From the NCBI RefSeq assembly GCF_030068475.1, contig NZ_JAQOSP010000091.1, positions 1 through 64,000 of the forward strand: a stretch of DNA of 64,000 nucleotides, in the 5' to 3' direction. Position 1 is the first letter of the stretch. Every line of letters begins with the position of its first letter. Positions 42,857 through 50,228 of this stretch are shown piece after piece. Made by a program: the position numbers and the translations under genes. The notes under the pieces are model-generated. The model had not been told where the DNA came from. It searched no databases and saw only the letters and a program-made list of their open reading frames with translations. The stretch is from Roseofilum acuticapitatum BLCC-M154. Lineage in GTDB: Bacteria > Cyanobacteriota > Cyanobacteriia > Cyanobacteriales > Desertifilaceae.

Positions 42857-45274
42857 TTAATTCCCATTAACCCGCAAGGTTACCGATACTGTACCCTGAA
42901 CCGAACTGGGAACGGGCCAACCGAGTAAAACCGATCGCACTGCTTGAACCACATTTTCGTCTTCTATGGTGGAATTCTCCTCATCTAGAAGCACCCGACG
43001 GACGCGCCCATTATTTGTCCAGATTTCCAGAGTCAGATCGCCGGAAACCTCGTCAGGAAGGGAGATAGACTGGATGTACTCGGTTAAAGCGGCGATCGCC
43101 TCCTCACTCAGTCCCTCAGCCTTCACCACCTCAATACGTGGCTCTACCTCTACCTTCTCTTCCTCAGCAACCTCCATTTCCATGCTATCCATTAGGGGAG
43201 CAGGAGGAGGAGGAGCCGCAGCAGGCATGGGTGCTGACATCCTTAAAGGTGATGCAGAACGGGATGCTCCTCTGGTTCCAGCACTTTGCATCACTGCCTG
43301 ATCCTCTGGCTCGCCAAAAATACCCTCATAACTCACGCCATCAGGTAATTCTACCGGCACTTCTACCCGCACTCGTTCACCATTCGGGTTAACGCGCACT
43401 TCCTCACTCACGGCGATAAATGCTGTATATTCAGACAGCAGGCGATAATCTAGGGCCGTCTGCGTCACTGCATCCACTCCCGACTTGGTTTCGCCGCCGT
43501 ACATTGCTGTCATCAGATCCTTAATTTTCGCTCTACCCCAGAGTTGGGCGATCGCATCACTATCCCCCCGAAAATTGACCGAGAACACCTGTTCATAGCG
43601 TTTTCCCCCTGCCGAACCCCCCCGAATACTTAACGTCCCATTTTGGCTGTCTGCCTTGCGTCCGAACAGCACCAACGGTTGACTGGCAAACAGATCCGGG
43701 GGCGCGAGGGGATAAATTTCGGGAGCTTCTCCTGCACCGCTCCAGGTTACCTCAATATTGCTTAAGACTGGGTTATTAATTTGGCTGAAAAACTTCTTCA
43801 CCACCGGGTCAATGTTCTCATCCTGGCGTACCACTTGCACCGTTCCCCGGCCCACTTCTGCTAGTCTATCCAACAAAAATCGATTCGTGGAACTGCCCAC
43901 ACCAAAGCTATACAAGCGATTTCCCCGTTGCAGATTCTTTTGCACTGCCGCAATAATTTCCTGGTCATTGCCAATATAGCCATCGGTGAGTAAGACGACA
44001 CTCCGCAAGCGTCCTTCTGGGGGTGGGGGAAAGTTCATCACTGCATTGATGCCATTCATTAACTCGGTTCCCCCTTCGGCGTTCAGTTGATTAATATAGG
44101 AGAGCGCCTTCTGACGGTTTTGCGGGGTATTCGTGAGGGGAGATGCAGACAACTGGCGAGCCGTATCCGAAAAATCGATAATTGTAAACGTATCATCCGG
44201 ATTTAAACCCTGAATAAATGCTCGCATCAAGGCTTGAGATTGGGCAATGGGTGCGCCCGACTGGGAACCGGAAGTATCCATCAGAAAAACCACATCTTTG
44301 GGAATAATTTCCTTGGGTTGATAGTCTAAAGCGGGAATTAAATAGGCAGCAAAATGTCCCCCATTTCGATCTTTTTGGGTGAGGATAGTAGCTTGGGTTT
44401 CTTGTCCTGAAACTTGATAGCGCAATACGAGATCTTTGTTGGGAATTTGGTCTTCTGGAGAGAGTTGAATTTCAGTGATATTGCGCTGGGTTCGCACTAA
44501 GATTTTATGAGAAGTCGAGCTAATATTGCTGATGGGAACGCCAGCATCAATGTTAACGGAAACTTGGATATCATGACCCGATCGCGTCCCTGGTTTCAGT
44601 ACCGGGGGCGTAATCCGAGAAGCATCAGGCACTTGGTCAGTATCTTCCGTTCCTTGAATCGAGTTACCGGGAATATAGCGCGGCCCAACTACCATGGGAA
44701 ACACAAACTCATAATTGCCCCCTTCAAACGTGAGGGAGTCTGTGTAGCGAATGGTGACCTCAATTTTTTCCCCTGGTCGAATATTGGCTAAAGATTGGGT
44801 GAAAATGTTGGCTCTCTCTTGCTCCAAGAGTCCCGCAGTGCGTCCTTCTGCTCTGGCTTGTTCGTAGATTTCTTGGGCTTCTTCCCGCTTCTTAATGCTA
44901 CCCTTGATGATGCGATCGCCCAACTTAATCTCCATATCATACACCGCCGCCTCATCCGGAAGCGGAAACACATACACCGCTTCTAAGGGATCTTCAAACG
45001 GATTTTCAAAGGTTTGAGTCACTTCCACCTGGGAAACATTGCCGGAAACCGTAGCATTCACCGAAGTGTTTTTTAAGGGGAAAACTTGGGTTTGACCCTC
45101 TTCTGAGGTCACCCAGAGACCGTTAGCAGGGGAATCGGCGGGGGGCTGCATGGGGTTAGCGGCTTGCATCATGGGATTGGGGGAAGTAGGAGGAACAACG
45201 GAAATATGTGCAGTGCTGTTTAGACATCCGGTAAGCAGTAAGGATAGGGGGAGAAAATAGGTGAGTTTAGCCAT
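42857..45274 (-). CDS. VIT and vWA domain lipoprotein
   Basis: An 805-residue lipoprotein: signal sequence with lipobox LTGC (C17), a VIT domain (about 55-185; FENPFEDPLEAVYVFPLPDEAAVYDMEIKLGDR split over the domain), a vWA domain (about 325-495) with the MIDAS sequence DTSGSQSGAP, a helical region, an Ala/Pro/Met-rich linker (about 665-700) and a C-terminal TonB-like domain (about 730-805). VIT-vWA proteins of this form are related to inter-alpha-trypsin inhibitor heavy chains and to sortase-target proteins; in cyanobacteria their function is unknown, with surface adhesion likely. A stem-rich intergenic region lies upstream of its start at 45274. Confidence 0.87.
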   Translation of the reverse strand: MAKLTYFLPLSLLLTGCLNSTAHISVVPPTSPNPMMQAANPMQPPADSPANGLWVTSEEGQTQVFPLKNTSVNATVSGNVSQVEVTQTFENPFEDPLEAVYVFPLPDEAAVYDMEIKLGDRIIKGSIKKREEAQEIYEQARAEGRTAGLLEQERANIFTQSLANIRPGEKIEVTIRYTDSLTFEGGNYEFVFPMVVGPRYIPGNSIQGTEDTDQVPDASRITPPVLKPGTRSGHDIQVSVNIDAGVPISNISSTSHKILVRTQRNITEIQLSPEDQIPNKDLVLRYQVSGQETQATILTQKDRNGGHFAAYLIPALDYQPKEIIPKDVVFLMDTSGSQSGAPIAQSQALMRAFIQGLNPDDTFTIIDFSDTARQLSASPLTNTPQNRQKALSYINQLNAEGGTELMNGINAVMNFPPPPEGRLRSVVLLTDGYIGNDQEIIAAVQKNLQRGNRLYSFGVGSSTNRFLLDRLAEVGRGTVQVVRQDENIDPVVKKFFSQINNPVLSNIEVTWSGAGEAPEIYPLAPPDLFASQPLVLFGRKADSQNGTLSIRGGSAGGKRYEQVFSVNFRGDSDAIAQLWGRAKIKDLMTAMYGGETKSGVDAVTQTALDYRLLSEYTAFIAVSEEVRVNPNGERVRVEVPVELPDGVSYEGIFGEPEDQAVMQSAGTRGASRSASPLRMSAPMPAAAPPPPAPLMDSMEMEVAEEEKVEVEPRIEVVKAEGLSEEAIAALTEYIQSISLPDEVSGDLTLEIWTNNGRVRRVLLDEENSTIEDENVVQAVRSVLLGWPVPSSVQGTVSVTLRVNGN

Positions 45275-45309
45275 AAGAGTATTTCTTTCTGCTATAAGGA
45301 TAGATTTTG

Positions 45310-45383
45310 ATCCCCCTAAATCCCCCTTAAAAAGGGGGACTTTTTAAATTCCCCCCTCTTTTTAAGGGGGGCTAGGGGGGATC
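45310..45383. repeat. GATCCCCCTAAATCCCCC-type palindromic repeat
   Basis: A long inverted repeat: GATCCCCCTAAATCCCCC at the left and its loose complement ending GGGGGGATC at the right, with inner stems CCCCCTT/AAGGGGG (45322-45338) and CCCCCCTC/AAGGGGGG (45351-45371). This is a well-known kind of intergenic palindromic repeat of cyanobacteria. It lies upstream of the VIT-vWA gene. Confidence 0.7.
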
Positions 45384-45393
45384 TCTTGTAGTT

Positions 45394-45475
45394 CCAGAAT
45401 GGCATAACTGCAAGGGGGATTAGCCCAGGTTACACTTTTAGTAACACTCCGATTTTCTCTGGCTGAGGATTTTTT
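45394..45475 (+). repeat. 82-bp direct repeat, copy A
   Basis: This matches 46112-46193 (offset 718 bp); the first 51 bp, from CCAGAATGGCATAACTGCA to TTTTAGTAA, are identical. The rest is about 75-80% identical and ends in GGATTTTTT. Copy B is the upstream region of the lipase gene at 46195; copy A precedes no plus-strand gene, so it is likely a duplication tied to the insertion of the two genes between the copies. Confidence 0.85.
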
Positions 45476-45549
45476 ATAATGGCTCAGAGATCTCAATAGT
45501 TTACTCTGTTATACAGTGGATTTCCGATCCCCTTGCGTCAAACCCCCAG

Positions 45550-45765
45550 TTAATTAACCGTAATTGCCTCAAAGTTAACCTGAGTTCTATCAGTATCACC
45601 TCTAACAAAATTCAACTTTTCAAACCCAATCACTCGACCTTCTCGATTCTTCATCAAAATCACTTCATCTCCGGTTTCTTCGACTTCATATTCATCTTCT
45701 GGTTCATCGAACCAAACTACCAAAGTATTGCCAATGGTGTCGTGAAAAACTTTTACTTTTGCCAT
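45550..45765 (-). CDS. DUF2283-type small protein (antitoxin-like)
   Basis: A 71-residue protein starting MAKVKVFHDTIGNTLVVWF, with DEVILMKNREGRVIGFEKL, which matches the DUF2283 fold. DUF2283 proteins are usually the second gene of small toxin-antitoxin-like pairs. It overlaps the previous gene (45753-46088) by 13 nt in another frame, so the two are translationally coupled. The protein is small and acidic. Both genes lie between the two 82-bp direct repeats. Confidence 0.75.
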   Translation of the reverse strand: MAKVKVFHDTIGNTLVVWFDEPEDEYEVEETGDEVILMKNREGRVIGFEKLNFVRGDTDRTQVNFEAITVN

Positions 45766-46088
45766 ATCTTTTCTCCTTCTTTGATTGCACTGGTACGATA
45801 AGCCGTAATCAAAAATCCATTACCATTTAATCGTTTGGTGACTGCACAGACCCATCTTCTATCCCCATTGGCTCTATAAAATAAATAAACTTGGGAATCA
45901 CTCTTACTCAAATGAATAATATCAGGATGACTCAATGTTTCTTTCACATCTTCTAATCTTCCCTCCATAATCGGATGCTTAATTGTAGTAATCAATTCCC
46001 AGTAACTCACTGTTGTTTGAACTTGAAAGCCAATTGGAGTATCGACTATAAACAAAAGTTGCTCATCCACAGGAGAATTATCGCTCAT
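45753..46088 (-). CDS. DUF4258-like small protein (toxin-like)
   Basis: A 111-residue protein taking the ATG at 46088 (MSDNSPVDEQLLFIVDTP); a GTG 6 nt upstream is possible. The C-terminal part, IKHPIMEGRLEDVKETLSHP followed by YLFYRANGDRRWVCAVTKRL and ITAYRTSAIKEGEKIW, resembles the DUF4258/RelE-like or phage-Barnase type small toxins. With the DUF2283 gene it looks like a two-gene addiction module on the minus strand. Whether it is toxic is not shown. Confidence 0.7.
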   Translation of the reverse strand: MSDNSPVDEQLLFIVDTPIGFQVQTTVSYWELITTIKHPIMEGRLEDVKETLSHPDIIHLSKSDSQVYLFYRANGDRRWVCAVTKRLNGNGFLITAYRTSAIKEGEKIWQK

Positions 46089-46111
46089 TGTCACGTCCCC
46101 CCAATCTTATC

Positions 46112-46193
46112 CCAGAATGGCATAACTGCAAGGGGGATTAGCCCAGGTTACACTTTTAGTAAGACTTCCCTTTTCTCTCTCTAAGGATTTTTT
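46112..46193 (+). repeat. 82-bp direct repeat, copy B
   Basis: This second copy of the 82-bp repeat ends one base before the ATG of the lipase gene at 46195. It includes AAGGATTTTTT, so it probably holds the native promoter and ribosome region of that gene. See copy A at 45394-45475. Confidence 0.85.
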
Positions 46194-46194
46194 C

Positions 46195-46791
46195 ATGACG
46201 ACTCGCAATCCTGTTTTACTCATTCATGGCATTGATGATACCGGAGAAGTGTTCGCAAAAATGGCTGCGGTGTTAGAGCGTCAAGGATGGTTCACCTATG
46301 CTCTGGATTTAGTACCCAATAATGGTAAGGTGGGTTTAGATCGATTGGCCGAACAGATTAAGGGGTATGTAGACCAAGCCTTTAGCCAAGATACACGCTT
46401 CGATATTGTGGCCTTTAGTATGGGCGGAATCATTAGCCGGTACTACTTGCAGCGCTTGGGAGGGTTAGAGAGGTGCGATCGCTTCATTACCCTATCTTCT
46501 CCCCATCATGGCAGTTTAATGGCCTATGTGCGCCAAAATCCCGGTTGCGTGCAAATGCGTCCCAAGAGCAAGTTTTTAAAAAATTTAAACCGTGATTTCC
46601 AGCAATTGAACTCGATTCAGTTTACCTCCATTTGGACGAAAAACGATTTAATGATTTTGCCCGCCAAAAGTTCCCAAGTTCCGGTGGGCAAAAATATCAC
46701 TGTTCCCGTTCTCATTCATCCTTGGATGTTAAGCGATGATCGTACCATTAAGTTAGTGATGGAAGGTTTAAAAAGAAGTCCGGTTTCTTAA
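46195..46791 (+). CDS. Lipase-like alpha/beta hydrolase
   Basis: A 198-residue hydrolase with the oxyanion motif LLIHGIDDTGEVFAKM and nucleophile elbow FSMGGI, plus SSPHHGS downstream, as in triacylglycerol lipases of the class 2 type. The catalytic His probably lies in the C-terminal VLIHPWMLSDD. There is no signal peptide, so it would be cytosolic or released by another route. The gene starts directly after the 82-bp repeat copy B and is convergent with the protein kinase gene at 46796, which ends only 4 nt away. Confidence 0.85.
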   Translation: MTTRNPVLLIHGIDDTGEVFAKMAAVLERQGWFTYALDLVPNNGKVGLDRLAEQIKGYVDQAFSQDTRFDIVAFSMGGIISRYYLQRLGGLERCDRFITLSSPHHGSLMAYVRQNPGCVQMRPKSKFLKNLNRDFQQLNSIQFTSIWTKNDLMILPAKSSQVPVGKNITVPVLIHPWMLSDDRTIKLVMEGLKRSPVS

Positions 46792-46795
46792 TCCC

Positions 46796-48436
46796 TTATG
46801 ACTTAAAAACACCTTTGATATAGAATATGGGGGAAGCAATCACAAAAGCAGACAGGATCAAGGCAAAGGTATCTGATAAAAAGATATGTATATTAATTAA
46901 TCCTAATATGCCACCTATGACTACCCAATGTTTCAAGCATTGTTCTTCTTGAAATTTAGGATGATCGCGCATTAGATTTCGCACAAACATAAATCCCAAT
47001 GCCGTTAGAAAACCCAAAATTGGGCTAAGTAGTATAATTCTGGCAGTAAAGACAAAAGAGATCAAACTAAACAACAGTAGATCTAACCAAAATTCTTTCT
47101 TCTCTAATTGGGATAACCAAAACTTTTGATCGGAGTAATGGGATAGTTTTTGTTTAGCTCTATCTAGCCAGAAAAATTCTAAGGGTGAAGTTAAATTAAG
47201 AATATTTTGCCATTCTGGTGATTGGTTGTTACTTAATCGTCCATAAATTTTGACTGTTTTTATGCTATCTAAGGAAAATTTAGCGATCGTTTCCTCAATT
47301 TTTTTAACCAGATAAGTATAATTAACTGGAGTATCTTCATCGCGAATCAGAAATAAGGTAAAATGCTTTTTGCCCCAATAAATTTTTAATTTTACCCAAT
47401 AGGGATCTAGGGTAGATTTTAAAGCGTTTTCGACTTCTGTTTTTACGTCTGAAGTTTGTAGGGTGGTTTGGGGTTGGTTGGTGGGGGTAGAAGCTATGGC
47501 AAGGGCATATTCAGAATTAGATTGAGATTTTTCTAAGGGTAAAAATCCGGTGCTATAGGCAGAAGGGTTAAGTTGGGTGAGGATTTCCTGGGGAGATTGA
47601 TAGCGATATTTGGTTGCGGTATGAATCATTTTATCGAGAATTTGGGTTAATTCTGGATCGATGGTTTGGGAGAGATAGTCTTTCCATACCCAATTATTTT
47701 CACCACTGTCAAAGAGTTCAAAGGGCGGAATTTGGGTGAGTAAATAAAGGCAAGTTACGCCTAAACTGTAAATATCGCTATTATAGCTGGCTTTACCCAG
47801 CAGTTGTTCGGGGGCAGTATAGGCGGCGCTACCGATGATGGTTCCGGTTTGTTGTTGGGGACTGAGATGGATATATTTCGCTGCACCGAAATCGACTAAA
47901 AAGAGTTGTCCATCTTGTTGACAACGGATAATGTTATCGGGTTTAATGTCGCGGTGAATGATGTGGCGATCGCCGATAAATTGCAGCACAGGTAGTAAAT
48001 TCGTCAGCAGTTGCTTAATTTTCTCCTCGCTAAAGGCTCCAGTTTGCTCCAATTCTTGGCTTAAGGTGGGGCCGTCAATGTATTCTTGCACCAGATATTG
48101 GCGATCGCCTTCCGTAAAATAAGCATAGAGTTGGGGAATCTGCGGATGTTCCCCCAATGGCTCTAGCTGGATAGCTTCCCTACGGAATAACTCCGCCGCT
48201 TTGCTGCTATTCTGGGTTCCCTGTTGCTGGGGTAAAAACTGCTTAATCACGCAATAAGGGCGTGACGGTTTATGCTCATCAATCGCCAATAACGTCCGGC
48301 CAAAACCCCCTGCACCCAAGAGATGTAGCGCCCGATAGCGATTTCCCGCCAGTAACTTCGAGCCACAACTTTGACAAAATCGGGCCTCATCAGGATTTTG
48401 GGGAGTTTTACAGGCTAAATTGAAGCAGTAAGTCAT
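46796..48436 (-). CDS. Serine/threonine protein kinase with 4-Cys N-terminus
   Basis: A 546-residue eukaryotic-type kinase. The N-terminal zinc-ribbon-like module CFNLACKTP ... ARFCQSCGSKL (4 Cys) is common in cyanobacterial kinases. The kinase domain (about 35-300) has LLGAGGFGRT, IKQF as the VAIK-like Lys, HRDIKPDN and DFGAAK (the DFG). A middle region (about 330-410) resembles a DUF-type alpha/beta domain, and the C-terminus has hydrophobic segments (about 450-540), consistent with a membrane-anchored kinase. Its substrate is unknown. Confidence 0.92.
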   Translation of the reverse strand: MTYCFNLACKTPQNPDEARFCQSCGSKLLAGNRYRALHLLGAGGFGRTLLAIDEHKPSRPYCVIKQFLPQQQGTQNSSKAAELFRREAIQLEPLGEHPQIPQLYAYFTEGDRQYLVQEYIDGPTLSQELEQTGAFSEEKIKQLLTNLLPVLQFIGDRHIIHRDIKPDNIIRCQQDGQLFLVDFGAAKYIHLSPQQQTGTIIGSAAYTAPEQLLGKASYNSDIYSLGVTCLYLLTQIPPFELFDSGENNWVWKDYLSQTIDPELTQILDKMIHTATKYRYQSPQEILTQLNPSAYSTGFLPLEKSQSNSEYALAIASTPTNQPQTTLQTSDVKTEVENALKSTLDPYWVKLKIYWGKKHFTLFLIRDEDTPVNYTYLVKKIEETIAKFSLDSIKTVKIYGRLSNNQSPEWQNILNLTSPLEFFWLDRAKQKLSHYSDQKFWLSQLEKKEFWLDLLLFSLISFVFTARIILLSPILGFLTALGFMFVRNLMRDHPKFQEEQCLKHWVVIGGILGLINIHIFLSDTFALILSAFVIASPIFYIKGVFKS

Positions 48437-48440
48437 GGTG

Positions 48441-48484
48441 GAGACGGGGAGATGGGGAGATGGGGGGATGGGGGAATGGGGAGA
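48441..48484. repeat. G-rich microsatellite
   Basis: Tandem GGGGAGAT/GGGGGGAT/GGGGGAAT-type units lie just upstream of the kinase start. Similar tracts are at 27280-27312 and, on the other strand, at 90-119. No further structure is seen. Confidence 0.7.
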
Positions 48485-48518
48485 TTACCCATTACCTATT
48501 ACCCGGACAAAGCGCTGA

Positions 48519-48767
48519 TTATGTAGGAATCAACTCCCCTGGGCGCAACCTTGCCCATTTCCCCTGTTCTCGCTTAAAACTCTCACATCCGACGACATCC
48601 CATTCCATCTCAATTTCATGATCCCGATGGCGGATATTGACATTAATCTCAGGGTTGATGGCTTCAAAATCGGGATTTTCCGTCAGATGGGGTTGTTGGT
48701 GTTGACCTTCCACGGCATGATAGGTAAGGCAACGGTCTACATATTCGCAATTGACACAAATGCACAT
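48519..48767 (-). CDS. Ycf34-like protein
   Basis: An 82-residue protein matching Ycf34 of cyanobacteria and algal plastids: MCICVNCEYVDRCLTYHAVE at the start, with C2, C4, C7 and C13, and a second Cys in WDVVGCESF. Synechocystis Ycf34 is reported to bind an iron-sulfur cluster and affect photosynthetic electron flow. Length is normal. It is a lone gene, divergent from the CCA-adding enzyme gene. It is cytosolic or stromal in type. Confidence 0.88.
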   Translation of the reverse strand: MCICVNCEYVDRCLTYHAVEGQHQQPHLTENPDFEAINPEINVNIRHRDHEIEMEWDVVGCESFKREQGKWARLRPGELIPT

Positions 48768-48900
48768 AATCCAACATCAAGCTAAAACGTCACAATAGAA
48801 AAAGAGAAGGATAAAGCAGACTCCTCTTCCCTCACCCTTTTTGCTAATCTAACCTATTCCTTCTTGAGATTGCCCAAATGTGTTCAGATTTTAATCCATC

Positions 48901-50160
48901 ATGCTTGATTTAACCGTAGCTGCTCTGAGTCCCCAAACTTGGCCCTTTGGTTTAGAATGGCTTCCTGAAGATACCTGTTTAGTCGGGGGAGCAGTGCGCG
49001 ATGGCTTGCTACAACGGCAACGGGATTATCTAGATCTGGATTTTGTGCTGCCAGAAAAGGCAGTAGAAACGGCGCGTCAGATTGCTCGATTTTATCAGGC
49101 TGGGTTTGTGGTGTTGGATGCCGGGCGGCAAATTGCGCGGGTGGTGTTTGAGGGAGCAACAGCAGATTTTGCCCAACAGGAGGGGGAAACCCTGCATATT
49201 GACCTCAAGCGACGGGATTTTACGATTAATGCGATCGCCTATAATCCCTTTACCCAGACCTTAATCGATCCCTTAGACGGCTGTCAAGATTTGCAGCAGC
49301 AAGTCATCCGTATGGTATCGGCGCAAAACTTGGCGGACGATCCCCTCAGACTTCTGCGAGCCTATCGGCAAGCCAGTCAACTGGGCTTTACTCTCGACCC
49401 CGAAACCCAAGAAACGCTGATTGCGTTAGCGCCAAAATTGCGTCAGGTGGCAGCCGAACGGGTACGGATGGAGTTAGGATATTTACTGAATTTGCCCTCT
49501 GGAAGTGAAGCGCTAGAAAGGGCTTGGAAGGATGGGGTGTTAACCGGTTGGTTTCCCCATACCTGTGCCGAGCGAGTGAGTCAAGTGCATCAGGTGGATG
49601 GGGTGGTACAGGAATTTTGCGATCGCTGGTCTCAATTACCTGAACACTTTAATCAACCCATTCTCGCCAGTCAACCCACCCATGGCATCAGTTTAGCTAA
49701 GTTAATTCTCTTTATTGCTCCAGAAGTCCAAAAAGCCGAGGCAGAACTCAAAAATCTGAAACTCAGTCGTGCCGAAATTCGGGCGGCACTCTCGGTTATC
49801 CAACGTTTACCGGATATCCTGCACCCGGAGAAAATGGGCCTAAGAGACCAGTATTTTTTCTTTCAGGCGATCCGTCCCGTGTTTCCGACTTTGATGCTGT
49901 TAGCGCGGGTGGCAGGGGTGGCTATCGAGGCGATCGCCCCCTTGTGCGATCGCTACCTCAACCCCGACGATCCCCTTGTATATCCCCAACCGGCGATCGC
50001 TGGCAATACCTTAATTGAAGCCCTTAACCTACCCAAAGGCAAATTAATCGGCACATTATTAACCGAGATTCAAATTGCCCAAATTCAAGGCAAAGTCACC
50101 AGCGAAGCAGAGGCCATCGATTTTGCCCGACATTGGCTCAAACCCACCAAACCCGATTAG
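48901..50160 (+). CDS. tRNA nucleotidyltransferase / poly(A) polymerase family
   Basis: A 419-residue class II nucleotidyltransferase that adds or repairs the CCA end of tRNA, or polyadenylates RNA. Motifs: GGAVRDGLL, DLDFVLP (metal ligands DxD), RRDFTINAIAY, DPLDGCQDLQ, DPLRLLRAYRQASQLGF and RVRMELGYLL. N-terminal nucleotidyltransferase (about 20-150) and RNA-binding helical domain (about 170-410). In some cyanobacteria the A- and CC-adding activities are split between two proteins; which role this one has cannot be decided from the motifs. The ATG at 48901 is the first in frame. Confidence 0.92.
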   Translation: MLDLTVAALSPQTWPFGLEWLPEDTCLVGGAVRDGLLQRQRDYLDLDFVLPEKAVETARQIARFYQAGFVVLDAGRQIARVVFEGATADFAQQEGETLHIDLKRRDFTINAIAYNPFTQTLIDPLDGCQDLQQQVIRMVSAQNLADDPLRLLRAYRQASQLGFTLDPETQETLIALAPKLRQVAAERVRMELGYLLNLPSGSEALERAWKDGVLTGWFPHTCAERVSQVHQVDGVVQEFCDRWSQLPEHFNQPILASQPTHGISLAKLILFIAPEVQKAEAELKNLKLSRAEIRAALSVIQRLPDILHPEKMGLRDQYFFFQAIRPVFPTLMLLARVAGVAIEAIAPLCDRYLNPDDPLVYPQPAIAGNTLIEALNLPKGKLIGTLLTEIQIAQIQGKVTSEAEAIDFARHWLKPTKPD

Positions 50161-50228
50161 AAACCCGGTTGCTCCAGCCCTAAACCAAGGTAAACTTAAC
50201 CTAGTCGCCTATTCCCCCTGACCCACCC

